Shown in pieces: positions 30,776-39,722 of a stretch of 64,000 nt of DNA (position 1 is the first letter of the stretch; every line of letters starts with the position of its first letter). The DNA is taken from assembly GCA_963677825.2 (NCBI GenBank), contig CAXXEF010000001.1, positions 1,736,001 to 1,800,000 of the forward strand. Reading direction: 5' to 3'. The position numbers and the translations under genes were made by a program. The stretch comes from Sporobacter sp963677825 (GTDB lineage: Bacteria; Bacillota; Clostridia; Oscillospirales; Oscillospiraceae). Below the pieces are notes generated by a model. The model was not told the origin of the DNA and searched no databases. It saw only the letters and a program-made list of their open reading frames with translations.

Positions 30776-31483
30776 TTAGAGCGGCGCTTTCTGTATTCGA
30801 GCATATCGCCGCGGGTACGCGTCGGGTGTCGCTTCTGTTTTGCGGATCAAGACGATGCGGCGCTGGATGTCCGTACCCGGGATCGCGTAGTCGGCACGGC
30901 GCTCCAGCTCCGCGCCGAGCCGCGTCATCGCCGACTCAGCCTCGTGGATTTCTTCGTCCGAATCGACGCTTTTCATCGCCATGAGCAGCCCGCCGACAGC
31001 AACGAAAGGCAAACACAACTCGCACAGCACATTCAGCCGCGCTACCGCACGCGATACGGCAACGTCGAACGTTTCCCGGACTCCGGGCTGTGCCGCCGCT
31101 TCTTCGGCCCGCGCGTTCATATAGTGCACATCGTCGAGGGCCAATAGCTCGCCGAGCTCTTCAAGAAAATGTACGCGCTTAGCGTGGGCGTCGAGCAGCG
31201 TTAGCCGGACGCTCGGCTCGGCGATTTTCAGAGGTATCCCGGGAAATCCGGCGCCGCTGCCGATATCGATCACCGATTTGCTGGCAAACGGCTCAAATGC
31301 CATCAGCGCGACACTGTCGAGAAAATGGCGGTGCACTACGTCTATTTCATCCGACACAGCCGTCAAGTTCATGACCTGATTGCGTTCACGTAAGAACGCC
31401 TCATATATCACAAATTTGTCGAGCGCGGACGGAGGCAACGTCAGCCCAAGTGCGGCCGATCCGTCGGCGAGGAGGTTTTTCAT
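30776..31483 (-). CDS. rsmG: 16S rRNA (guanine-N7) methyltransferase RsmG
   Basis: 235 residues. It methylates G527 of 16S rRNA; loss gives low-level streptomycin resistance in other bacteria. Motif I IDIGSGAGFPGIPLKI, LLDAHAKRVHFLEEL and DVAVSRAVARLNVLCEL are typical. A weak AAGACGG lies before the ATG. It sits in the origin-proximal cluster, downstream of serS and upstream of mfd. Confidence 0.95.
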   Translation of the reverse strand: MKNLLADGSAALGLTLPPSALDKFVIYEAFLRERNQVMNLTAVSDEIDVVHRHFLDSVALMAFEPFASKSVIDIGSGAGFPGIPLKIAEPSVRLTLLDAHAKRVHFLEELGELLALDDVHYMNARAEEAAAQPGVRETFDVAVSRAVARLNVLCELCLPFVAVGGLLMAMKSVDSDEEIHEAESAMTRLGAELERRADYAIPGTDIQRRIVLIRKTEATPDAYPRRYARIQKAPL

Positions 31484-31576
31484 AGTCCGTCTTTCTTCAG
31501 AAGGTCCCGGGTCTCCGTTAGCAACGTTTCTTCTGCGACGATGTTGGCAGCGGCTTCGGGGCCTCTTCTCAAAATA

Positions 31577-32872
31577 TTATTTGTCTGTGCCCTTCAGGAG
31601 TTCCAGCCCGCCAAGGTATTTCCGCAGTACCTCCGGGACGACGACGCTGCCGTCTTTTTGCTGATTTTGCTCCACAAGCGCCGGCAGAATCCGGCTTGTC
31701 GCCAGTCCGGACCCATTGAGCGTGTGCAAAAACTCTGTTTTTCCCGTTGATGCGCGTCTAAAGCGCATCGCGCCGCGCCGCGCCTGATAATCTCGTGCGT
31801 TCGATACCGACGAAACCTCTTTGTATCCCGTCATCGACGGAATTTGAATCTCGATGTCGTACGTACGCGCCATGGCGTCCGAGCAGTCACCGGCAGCAAG
31901 CTTGACCGTCCTGAAATGGAACCCCAATCCCTTGACGAGCGCTTCTGCCTTACCGACAAGCTCCTCAAACGCGGCATCCGAGTCCTCCGGTTTCGTATAT
32001 TGCACCATTTCGACCTTATTGAACTGATGACCGCGGATCATCCCGCGCTCGTCGGTACGGTACGAGCCCGCTTCGCGCCGGAAGCACGGTGTATAGGATA
32101 CATATTTGCGCGGAAGGTCAGTTTCGGCGAGGATTTCATCGCGATGAAGCGATACAAGCGCCGTTTCAGCCGTCGGCAGCATAAAGCGACGGCGCTCGTC
32201 TGTTGCGTTATCGAGCCAAAATACATCGTCACCGAATTTCGGGAACTGGCCGGATGTGACACCGCATTCATAATCCAGCATATGCGGCACAAGTATGAGC
32301 TCATACCCGTCGCTGAGATGTGTATCGATAAAATAGTTAAGCAGTGCCCATTCCAGACGCGCGCCGAGCCCCCGGTATACCCAAAATCCGGCGCCCGACA
32401 GTTTTACGCCGCGTGGATAATCGATCAACCCCAGGCGCGTGCACAGCTCGACATGGTCGAGCGGATCGAAATCAAACGTATGCTGCTCGCCGAAGTATCG
32501 GATCGGCTCGTTATTTTCCTTGCCGCCGGCCGCGAGGTCGTCGTCCGGCAGATTCGGCAAGCTTAGAAGCAGCTCTTTATACTCATTTTCAACGCTGTTT
32601 AACTCAGCATCGGTGGCTTTGATCGTCTCTTTTAGCCCGTTTATCTGCGCTAAAAGTGCTGAAATATCGGCTTTTTCCTTCTTTAATTGCGGAATTTGTT
32701 TGGAAAGCGTGTTTTGCTCCGCCTTGCATGTCTCTGTCCGCGCAATCAGCTCCCGGCGCTCAATATCGAGCGCCAAAATGCGGTCGACTGTGGTAGCGCA
32801 GTCAATGCCTTTGCGTAAAAATCCTTTTTTAACATCTGCAGAATTGTCTCTTATTCTCTTAATATCAATCAT
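31577..32872 (-). CDS. serS: Seryl-tRNA synthetase
   Basis: 431 residues from the ATG at 32872 (MIDIKRIRDNSADVKKG), chosen for AAGGTGG at the right distance; an upstream in-frame start at 32902 is less likely. It has the N-terminal coiled-coil tRNA-binding arm (about 30–100) and class II motifs 2 (FRREAGSYRTDERGMIRGHQF) and 3 (NGSGLATSRILPALVEQN). It overlaps the end of the preceding gene by 8 bp, so translation is probably coupled. No T-box leader is seen. Confidence 0.96.
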   Translation of the reverse strand: MIDIKRIRDNSADVKKGFLRKGIDCATTVDRILALDIERRELIARTETCKAEQNTLSKQIPQLKKEKADISALLAQINGLKETIKATDAELNSVENEYKELLLSLPNLPDDDLAAGGKENNEPIRYFGEQHTFDFDPLDHVELCTRLGLIDYPRGVKLSGAGFWVYRGLGARLEWALLNYFIDTHLSDGYELILVPHMLDYECGVTSGQFPKFGDDVFWLDNATDERRRFMLPTAETALVSLHRDEILAETDLPRKYVSYTPCFRREAGSYRTDERGMIRGHQFNKVEMVQYTKPEDSDAAFEELVGKAEALVKGLGFHFRTVKLAAGDCSDAMARTYDIEIQIPSMTGYKEVSSVSNARDYQARRGAMRFRRASTGKTEFLHTLNGSGLATSRILPALVEQNQQKDGSVVVPEVLRKYLGGLELLKGTDK

Positions 32873-33320
32873 TATTTTCCACCTTGATATCGTTCTCTTC
32901 AATCAGCGCGTTATACTGCTCCAGTAACGCTTGGTACTTTGTCTGCTCGTCGGCGATGGTCTGCTGTACGTCGGCCGTCCATTCAGCCCGAATCGATTCA
33001 ATTTGGGCCTCAAGCTCTTCAATCTGCTGCTCCAGTGCAGCGATTGCTTCCTGATCCGCCTCGGTTTGCTCCGTCAGCGTCAAGTTTGTTTCTTGCAAAT
33101 TCTCGATCTTTTCCTGCGCCGACACGTTTTTTTCATGCAGCTGATTTAGCTGCGTATTATTGCGTTGCTGCATAAAATAAGATAACAGTATAAAAAACGC
33201 AACGACGACGAAAAGAATAGCTATGTAAAGAAATACAGCCTTCTTCGACCTCATTTTTGCGCCGTCGTCCTGCTGTTGTTCTTTCGCATTAGCCGGCGCG
33301 GCATCTGCTCTTTTATTCAT
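32865..33320 (-). CDS. Membrane-anchored coiled-coil protein
   Basis: 151 residues: a short cytosolic N-terminus, one strong transmembrane helix (about 28–50), then a long Glu/Gln-rich coiled coil to the C-terminus. The topology resembles small divisome-type proteins (FtsB/DivIC) but no family signature is clear. GAGGAG precedes the ATG. It lies between parB and serS in one direction, and its stop overlaps the serS start. Function unknown. Confidence 0.75.
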   Translation of the reverse strand: MNKRADAAPANAKEQQQDDGAKMRSKKAVFLYIAILFVVVAFFILLSYFMQQRNNTQLNQLHEKNVSAQEKIENLQETNLTLTEQTEADQEAIAALEQQIEELEAQIESIRAEWTADVQQTIADEQTKYQALLEQYNALIEENDIKVENND

Positions 33321-33387
33321 TAATGTTTTCGTCTCCTCAATATTTTGCGTAAAATCCGCTTTTAGGCGGCAAAGCGCTACCCGTTGT

Positions 33388-34260
33388 CTATGTGTCAGAT
33401 GTAACGCGTTTATTTTTCATAAGTTGCGTGTACAGTGCGTCAAAATCGTCACTGCCGTAAAATTCAAGCTCAATGCGCCCTTTTTGCTTGCCGTCGACAA
33501 TTTTTACGCGCCGTCCAAGCGCCTTCGACAGCTTTTCCTCGGCATCCAGCGTGTAATCAACGATAAATCCGGTCTTTTTCTTCTCGTCCGGTTTGTCTTT
33601 TTTGAGCTTTTTCACAAGCTTCTCCGCGTCACGGACCGTCATATTCTGAGCCTTGATCGCAGCCGCAGCCTCAAGAATCCGCGCTTCGTCACCCAGCGAC
33701 AGCAGCGCACGCGCCGTACCGGACGACAGTTCTCCCGTCTCCAGCCGTTCCAGCAGACTTTCCGGTAAATTCAGCAATCGCAATGCATTGGCCACGACAG
33801 GACGCGATTTACTGACGCGCTCGGCTACTTGCTCCTGTGTCATACCGTAGTCTTCGATTAGCGTTTTGTAGCCTTGCGCTTCTTCAACGGGGTTGAGATC
33901 CTCTCGCTGCAGGTTTTCGACCATCGCCAGTTCCGCAGTCTTTAAGTCGTCGGCGTCGATGATCCGCGCCGGCACCTCGGTTACCCCGACCATACGGCAA
34001 GCGCGCCAACGCCGCTCTCCCGCGATGATCTGATAATACCCGTCGCCAATTGAGCGCACCGTCAGCGGCTGAATGACACCGTGCTCCCGGATCGATTCCG
34101 ACAGCTCCGCAAGTCCCTCCGCTGAAAACTGATGACGCGGCTGATCCTGGCGTGGCTCTATTTTTGTAATAGATAAGTATTCAAATTCTTTGATATTATC
34201 GTCGAGCGCTGCGTCGCCAAACAACGCGCCGAGACCGTGGCCAAGCCCTCTTTGTGCCAT
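33388..34260 (-). CDS. parB: Chromosome-partitioning protein ParB (Spo0J)
   Basis: 290 residues from the ATG at 34260, which has AGAAGGAGAG; the frame runs on upstream without support and overlaps parA. ParB is a CTP-dependent clamp that loads at parS and spreads. Visible: the N-terminal CTP-binding part with GERRWRACR and MVENLQREDLNP, the HTH KSRPVVANALRLLNLPE, and a C-terminal dimerisation domain. It follows parA after 13 bp. Two parS sites are present at 30744 and 35117. Confidence 0.95.
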   Translation of the reverse strand: MAQRGLGHGLGALFGDAALDDNIKEFEYLSITKIEPRQDQPRHQFSAEGLAELSESIREHGVIQPLTVRSIGDGYYQIIAGERRWRACRMVGVTEVPARIIDADDLKTAELAMVENLQREDLNPVEEAQGYKTLIEDYGMTQEQVAERVSKSRPVVANALRLLNLPESLLERLETGELSSGTARALLSLGDEARILEAAAAIKAQNMTVRDAEKLVKKLKKDKPDEKKKTGFIVDYTLDAEEKLSKALGRRVKIVDGKQKGRIELEFYGSDDFDALYTQLMKNKRVTSDT

Positions 34261-34273
34261 TTTGTCTCTCCTT

Positions 34274-35044
34274 CTATCGCCGCGGCGCTCTGTTGCGCCG
34301 TATAAATTCTTTAGCCAACTCCTGATACGTCTGCGCGCCGCGCGAGTTCGGATCATAAACCTGCACGGGCATGCCGTGGCTCGGCGCTTCCGATATTCGC
34401 ACGTTACGCGGTATGACAACATTATAAACCTTGTTTTTAAAGAACTTCTTGACATCTTCTGCAACTTGCATTGAGAAATTCGTACGTGAATCAAACATTG
34501 TCAGCAGCACACCCTCGATGTCCAGCACCGGATTGAGTGCCTTTTTCGTCATGCGGATCGTCGCAATCAGATCGCGGATCCCTTCAAGCGCATAGTACTC
34601 GCACTGCACCGGGATCAATACCGTATCGGCTGCGCACAAAGCGTTAAGCGTTAGCATTTCCAGTGACGGCGGACAATCAATAAATATGTAATCATACACG
34701 CTTTTTATCTCAGCGAGCGCTCTTTTCAGCACGTATTCCCGCTTATTCACGTTGACCAGCTCTATACCGGCACCCGACAAAATCGCGTTCGATGGCAATA
34801 CGTCCCCGTATTGCGTGGCCACGATGGCCTCTTGTGCCTGTACGCCATCGACGAGCACATTATACAGATTTGGCAGGGCTTTATCCTTGTCGACGCCCAT
34901 CCCGGTCGTGCAATTTCCCTGCGGATCGATATCACACAGCAAAACCTTTGCTCCCGCTTCATGTAAAGCACAGCAAAGGTTGACGCATGTTGTTGTTTTC
35001 CCTACGCCGCCCTTTTGGTTCGTAACGGCGATAATTTTTCCCAT
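34274..35044 (-). CDS. parA: Chromosome-partitioning ATPase ParA (Soj)
   Basis: 256 residues. Deviant Walker A KGGVGKTTT (Lys 11 and 16), Walker A' DIDPQGNCTTGMG and FIDCPPSLEMLTLNAL mark the ParA/MinD family. With ParB it drives origin segregation and, in Bacillus, controls DnaA activity. AGGAGG precedes the ATG. It forms an operon with parB, with a parS site 73 bp upstream. Confidence 0.96.
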   Translation of the reverse strand: MGKIIAVTNQKGGVGKTTTCVNLCCALHEAGAKVLLCDIDPQGNCTTGMGVDKDKALPNLYNVLVDGVQAQEAIVATQYGDVLPSNAILSGAGIELVNVNKREYVLKRALAEIKSVYDYIFIDCPPSLEMLTLNALCAADTVLIPVQCEYYALEGIRDLIATIRMTKKALNPVLDIEGVLLTMFDSRTNFSMQVAEDVKKFFKNKVYNVVIPRNVRISEAPSHGMPVQVYDPNSRGAQTYQELAKEFIRRNRAPRR

Positions 35045-35116
35045 AAAGCACCTCCTAGAGGCATATGATTTTCAATTATAGCACATCAAGCCCTCATTTC
35101 AAGGAAAATCCTTAAA

Positions 35117-35132
35117 AGTTTCACGTGAAACA
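35117..35132. promoter_or_regulatory. parS centromere site (one mismatch)
   Basis: AGTTTCACGTGAAACA differs from the consensus only at the first base. It lies upstream of parA and may also link ParB binding to parAB expression. Confidence 0.88.
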
Positions 35133-35182
35133 ATTTTATATATTAGCGCGCTGTTTCGTTACTTTGATAAACTTATATGGTA

Positions 35183-36088
35183 TCAACTCAGGAACATGGT
35201 CACATCGTCAATGTTCAGGCCAGGATGCAGCGCGAGGTTGAGGCCATATCCGATGAGCTTTGATACGTCCGCGACGTTAGCGTCAATTTCCTTAGGCGTA
35301 ACGATCATGGATCCTACGGACACCTCCATATCTTCCGGCGCTATATCTGCCGCGCCGGCCTGCTCGCACAGATCGACCGCCAATGTTGCGGCGTCGACCA
35401 CCGTCGGCACGCCGACGGCGATGACAGGCACGCCGAGTGTTTCCTTGTTAATTGCCGCGCGTGCGTTGCCGACACCGGAGCCCGGCACGATGCCTGTATC
35501 GGCAATCTGTACTGTTCGGCACACGCGCGCTAGCCGGCGTGACGCCAGCGCATCGATCACGACGACGCAATCCGGACGCAGCTTGTCTGTTACGGCTTTG
35601 ATGAAATCGACGCTTTCAATGCCTGTCGTGCCGAGCACACCCGACGACAGCACGCTGACGCGGCGCATCGTTCCGAAGTCATCCGGCATTTTTTCGACTA
35701 AGTGGCGCGTCACCATTGTGTTTTTAGCCGTTTTCGGCCCGATTGCGTCCGGTGTGATCGCGTCGTTACCCAGCCCGACTACAAGGACGCTGTCCCCATC
35801 ATGCAGCTCTAGCACGGACGTCAGTTCAGCGGCAAGCGTTTGCGCGCCGATATTGAACGCGTCATCGTCACGCCGGACAAGTTTGTCGATGGCTACTGTT
35901 ATATACGTCCCGACGGGCTTACCGATTGCCTGCGCGCCGTCGTCATCAAGAATTTCAACAGTCGTGACCGTATAGCCGTTTTTGTCCGTCTCGCGCGATT
36001 TGACGCCCTTGAGCTGCGTTTGTTCCCCGGCGCTCTCGCGCCACAACTGCTGTGCTTCGACAGCCAAATCTGTTCTTTTTTCGTGCAT
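35183..36088 (-). CDS. gpr: GPR endopeptidase (germination protease)
   Basis: 301 residues. It degrades small acid-soluble spore proteins at germination, after self-cleavage of a propeptide; its presence implies an endospore former. The N-terminal RTDLAVEA resembles the family's processing region. VVGLGNDAITPDAIGPKTAKN, SSGVLGTTGIES, VVIDALASR and GSGVGNARAAI are the conserved blocks. AAAGGAGG precedes the ATG. It is divergent from rpsT, a pairing common in Clostridia. A sigma-G promoter is expected but was not resolved. Confidence 0.95.
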   Translation of the reverse strand: MHEKRTDLAVEAQQLWRESAGEQTQLKGVKSRETDKNGYTVTTVEILDDDGAQAIGKPVGTYITVAIDKLVRRDDDAFNIGAQTLAAELTSVLELHDGDSVLVVGLGNDAITPDAIGPKTAKNTMVTRHLVEKMPDDFGTMRRVSVLSSGVLGTTGIESVDFIKAVTDKLRPDCVVVIDALASRRLARVCRTVQIADTGIVPGSGVGNARAAINKETLGVPVIAVGVPTVVDAATLAVDLCEQAGAADIAPEDMEVSVGSMIVTPKEIDANVADVSKLIGYGLNLALHPGLNIDDVTMFLS

Positions 36089-36166
36089 GTTGCGCCTCCT
36101 TTATGACTTCAATCTATTTTTTACCGTTTTAGCGCTTCATATGCCTCATTTTTCTCAATAAATAGC

Positions 36167-36195
36167 TTGATTAATAGGGATGGGTATGGTAAAAT
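36167..36195 (+). promoter_or_regulatory. rpsT promoter
   Basis: TTGATT (36167–36172), 17-bp spacer, TAAAAT (36190–36195), 51 bp before the start codon. Confidence 0.65.
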
Positions 36196-36246
36196 ACATT
36201 TCCGCACACTACGTGTAAGCGACATTATAGGAGGAGGTGGCTAATA

Positions 36247-36513
36247 ATGCCCAATATCAAATCCGCTGAAAAAAGAGTACTTGTTGCCAAGGTTCGCAAT
36301 GCCAGAAATAAGGCGGCTAAGTCTGAGCTGCGCACCGTACTAAAGAAATTCGACACGGCGATTACGCAGGGCGACAAAGAAGCAGCCGAAAGCGCCTATA
36401 AAGTTGCTGTGAAAGCTGTCGACCACGCCGCGGCCAAAGGTCTTCTTCATAAAAACAACGCCGCGCATAAGAAAAGCTCTTTGACGCTCAAGCTCAACGC
36501 GCTGGCGCAGTAA
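36247..36513 (+). CDS. rpsT: 30S ribosomal protein S20
   Basis: 88 residues, Lys/Ala-rich: MPNIKSAEKRVLVAKVRNAR at the N-terminus, KAVDHAAAKGLLHKNNAAHK near the C-terminus. It binds 16S rRNA early in 30S assembly. GGAGGAGG lies upstream of the ATG. It is a single-gene unit with promoter and terminator. Confidence 0.97.
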   Translation: MPNIKSAEKRVLVAKVRNARNKAAKSELRTVLKKFDTAITQGDKEAAESAYKVAVKAVDHAAAKGLLHKNNAAHKKSSLTLKLNALAQ

Positions 36514-36535
36514 GGTTATAACTCAATACAGACCG

Positions 36536-36567
36536 GAAGGCAGGGGCGTCTCTGCCTTCTTTATTTT
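36536..36567 (+). terminator. rpsT terminator
   Basis: 8-bp stem GAAGGCAG/CTGCCTTC followed by TTTATTTTT. Confidence 0.85.
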
Positions 36568-36770
36568 TCTCTTTCTTTTTTATATGGTATAGTCGCTTTT
36601 TCGCTTGCTTTTTAGGCCCCGTTTTGGTAAAATATTTTTACTGATATACTGTATTTAACGATGCCGCTCCACGCCGTATTTTGTACATCCGGCATCATTT
36701 TACCGTCATTTACATAACTGCCGCGGTCAGCACGTAGGGCCGCTTTTCTTTTTACGATTCTCCGAAAGGA

Positions 36771-38093
36771 TTGAACCAGATGAATTCAGCCGCAGACGTA
36801 TGGAGCAGAGTGTTAAAAATTCTCAGTAATGAGCTGACCTCAACGGCGATTACAACTTGGTTTGACGATTGTCAAGCCGTTGAACTGACCGAAAACACTC
36901 TTGTAATCTACACGCCGTCGGATTTTAAAAAAGATGTCATAGAAGGCCGCTTCATCGGCTCTGTCAAAAACGCGCTGAAAGAACTCTTTTCCGGCGATTT
37001 TGACGTGCTCGTGCTTGGTGAAGGCGGCCTTGAAAAATATAATCCGCGCCCGGCGCCGTCTCCGGACGAATCTTTCGATGAAGAATATACGTTTGAGCGC
37101 TTTGTCGTCGGCAACTCCAACAAATTTGCGCATGCGGCGGCCATGGCCGTCGCTGACGGCGAAATCCGCAATTTCAACCCGCTGTTTATTTACGGCGAGT
37201 CCGGATTGGGAAAAACGCATTTGCTATACGCGATTCGTCATGAGGTATATAAAAAGCATCCGGACTACAACATTGTCTACGTCAAGGGTGACGACTTCAC
37301 CAATGAGCTGATTTTAGCCTTACAGGTCGGTAAAAACGTCGAGTTTCGCGAAAAATACCGCGGTGCCGATCTGTTTTTGATGGACGACATTCAATTCATT
37401 GCCGGTAAAATCCAGACGCAGGAAGAATTTTTCCACACATTCAACACCTTATACGAGGCCAATCGTCAAATCGTTTTCACGTCGGACAGGCCGCCCGGTG
37501 AAATGATGCGGCTCGAGGATCGCCTTAAAACGCGGTTTGAATCCGGTCTTTTGGCGGACATCCAACCGCCCGACTATGAAACACGTATGGCTATCATTAG
37601 AAACAAAGCCGATCAACTTGGCCTGCCTCTGCCGGACGATGTCTCCAACTACATCGCCGAAAACATGACGTCCAACGTGCGCCAGATAGAGGGCGCCGTT
37701 AAAAAAGTCATGGCTTACCGCGAGTTGATGGATGACAATATTACCGTCACCTCCGTCGCAAAAGCGATTAAGGATATGTTTAAAGAAAAAACGGAGTTTG
37801 TGCCCACCTCAGACCTGATCATTGAGGAATCGGCCAAATACTACTCCTTGACAACCGACGATCTTAAAGGGCAGCGGCGTACGCGCAATACGGCTTTGGC
37901 GCGTCAGATATCGATGTATCTGATCCGAAAATTGACGAACCTCTCGCTGAAAGACATCGGTGACCTGTTTGACGGCCGCGATCATACAACCGTTTTATCG
38001 TCTATTCGACGAATAGAGGATAATATCAAGAACTCAAAAGTATTTTCTCAGACGGTTCGTGATATTATGGCTAACATCAACGCTAAAAACTGA
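36771..38093 (+). CDS. dnaA: Chromosomal replication initiator DnaA
   Basis: 440 residues. Domain I (about 1–85), a short linker, AAA+ domain with IYGESGLGKTHLLYAI (Walker A), FLMDDIQFIAGK (Walker B), the sensor region TSDRPPGE, and the C-terminal DNA-binding domain with DGRDHTTVLSSIRRIE. It unwinds oriC, which lies directly downstream. CGAAAGGA precedes the ATG. The 257-bp region upstream (36514–36770) holds the rpsT terminator and presumably the dnaA promoter; no clear DnaA boxes are seen there. Confidence 0.98.
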   Translation: MNQMNSAADVWSRVLKILSNELTSTAITTWFDDCQAVELTENTLVIYTPSDFKKDVIEGRFIGSVKNALKELFSGDFDVLVLGEGGLEKYNPRPAPSPDESFDEEYTFERFVVGNSNKFAHAAAMAVADGEIRNFNPLFIYGESGLGKTHLLYAIRHEVYKKHPDYNIVYVKGDDFTNELILALQVGKNVEFREKYRGADLFLMDDIQFIAGKIQTQEEFFHTFNTLYEANRQIVFTSDRPPGEMMRLEDRLKTRFESGLLADIQPPDYETRMAIIRNKADQLGLPLPDDVSNYIAENMTSNVRQIEGAVKKVMAYRELMDDNITVTSVAKAIKDMFKEKTEFVPTSDLIIEESAKYYSLTTDDLKGQRRTRNTALARQISMYLIRKLTNLSLKDIGDLFDGRDHTTVLSSIRRIEDNIKNSKVFSQTVRDIMANINAKN

Positions 38094-38335
38094 TTTTCCC
38101 CAAATTGTTAATAACCTTGTTAATTTCCCGTGGAACATTTCCCGACCATTTTTTACTGGGGAAATACCGCAAAGTTTTCCACAATGACTGTTTTTAAAAT
38201 TCCTTGTCGCCGCAACTGTTGTGCGCTTTTTCCACATATTTTTCTACTACTGCTACTATTACTAAATAAATAATATATTCTTTCTGTCTGTCTAGAATGA
38301 AAATTTTTTGACAGCCAGAGAAAGGAACGGACTTT
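38094..38335. other. oriC: Replication origin oriC (dnaA–dnaN intergenic)
   Basis: 242 bp without a gene. DnaA boxes of the form TTTTCCACA lie at 38175–38183 and 38228–38236. Eight bases after the second begins a DnaA-trio-like run (38245–38264; repeating TAC/TGC/TAT triplets), followed by an AT-rich stretch (38262–38282). This order — box, trio, AT-rich unwinding element — is that of the Bacillus basal unwinding system. Gene orientation mostly switches near here: minus to the left, plus to the right. Confidence 0.88.
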
Positions 38336-39454
38336 ATGAAGTTTTCCGTAGAAAAAAGTTTGCTTCAGCTTGCCGTTACAACAGCCTCTCGTGCCGCTGC
38401 TGTCAAAAGTGCCGTACCGTCTCTTGAAGGATTGCTGATTGAGGCAGCCGAAGACAGTATCAAGGTATCAGGGTATGACTTAAAAACCGGCATTACAACA
38501 ATGGCACCGGCCGATGTGGCCGACGGCGGCAGTGTTGTCCTCAGCGCGCGGCTTTTTGGGGATATTATCCGAAAGCTCCCGGATAGTGTCGTAACGATTA
38601 CCGTGGACGACGGTATCTCAGCCAAGATAGACTGCGGGATGAGCGAATTCGTGATTCTCGGCACGCAGGCGGCAGATTATCCGGACCTGCCGACCGTCGA
38701 TTACGACAATACCATCAAGATAACGGAGAAAAACCTCAAAAATATGATCGCACAGACGAATTTCGCCGTCAGCGATTATGAAGCACGGCCGATTTATACG
38801 GGAGCGTTGTTCGAAGTAGAAAACGGGCTGCTCACCATTGTTGCCGTTGACGGATATCGCCTCGCGCTGCGCCGTGAGCCGCTGTCGGGCGATGATCAGG
38901 CCTCGATGAGCTTTGTCGTTCCCGGCTCGGCGCTCAGTGAAGTTGAAAAAATCGTAACCGACAGCGACAAAGACGTATCGATTATGCTCGGTAAAAAGCA
39001 TATTATGTTCGTCATTGACGGAACGGTTCTGATTTCCCGCCGTCTTGAAGGCGAGTTTATGAACTATAAAAACTCTGTTCCCAACGCAGAAAAATACGCT
39101 ATTGAAGCGGATCGCCGCACGCTGGTTGACGCGGTTGAGCGTGTGTCGCTGATCATCAGTGATAAGCTTAAAAGCCCAGTTCGCTGTACTTTTTCTGATA
39201 GTGTGATTAAATTAACGACCAATACGGCACTTGGGCGCGCGAGCGACGAGTGCCCTGTCAAGGGAACCGGCGACGATCTGGAGATCGGCTTCAACAACCG
39301 TTACCTGCTTGAAGCGCTTAAAGCGGCGCCGGCCGACAGTATTCGGATGAATATTACCTCCAGCGTCACGGCGTGTGTGATCGTCCCGGCTGACGGTGGG
39401 GATAATTTCTTGTATATGGTTCTGCCTGTCCGGCTGAAGGCCGGTGAAAGTTAA
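38336..39454 (+). CDS. dnaN: DNA polymerase III beta subunit (sliding clamp)
   Basis: 372 residues, normal length with three clamp domains. MKFSVEKSLLQLAVTTASRA at the N-terminus and a C-terminal DGGDNFLYMVLPVRL close to the family ending. It forms a ring that tethers polymerase to DNA. AGAAAGGAA precedes the ATG. Its end overlaps the start of yaaA by 11 bp. Confidence 0.97.
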   Translation: MKFSVEKSLLQLAVTTASRAAAVKSAVPSLEGLLIEAAEDSIKVSGYDLKTGITTMAPADVADGGSVVLSARLFGDIIRKLPDSVVTITVDDGISAKIDCGMSEFVILGTQAADYPDLPTVDYDNTIKITEKNLKNMIAQTNFAVSDYEARPIYTGALFEVENGLLTIVAVDGYRLALRREPLSGDDQASMSFVVPGSALSEVEKIVTDSDKDVSIMLGKKHIMFVIDGTVLISRRLEGEFMNYKNSVPNAEKYAIEADRRTLVDAVERVSLIISDKLKSPVRCTFSDSVIKLTTNTALGRASDECPVKGTGDDLEIGFNNRYLLEALKAAPADSIRMNITSSVTACVIVPADGGDNFLYMVLPVRLKAGES

Positions 39455-39713
39455 GCTCCGCCGCGCCGGCGGCGACGGGATCAAGACGGTGGATATTAAC
39501 GGCGAATTCATCAAGCTCGACGCGTTGCTGAAGTATGCAGGCTTAGCTGCAACCGGCGGTGACGCGAAGCTTCTTATCCAAGATGGGGTCGTGTCACTCA
39601 ACGGTGAAGCTTGTATGATGCGGGGTAAAAAAATCCGCAACGGCGACGTTGTTCGCGTGCCGGGCGGCGCGGTGCGCGTCGTCACCTCGGCGGCTGCGCC
39701 GCCGGAGCAATAG
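39444..39713 (+). CDS. yaaA: S4-domain RNA-binding protein YaaA
   Basis: 89 residues, GTG start overlapping the dnaN stop. S4 domain: FIKLDALLKYAGLAATGGDA, then IQDGVVSLNGEACMMRGKKI and GDVVRVPG. It is always found between dnaN and recF in Firmicutes; a role in ribosome assembly is suggested in the literature for the family. Nine bases separate it from recF. The Pro/Ala-rich tail is poorly conserved. Confidence 0.9.
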   Translation: MKVKLRRAGGDGIKTVDINGEFIKLDALLKYAGLAATGGDAKLLIQDGVVSLNGEACMMRGKKIRNGDVVRVPGGAVRVVTSAAAPPEQ

Positions 39714-39722
39714 GGAATATAT

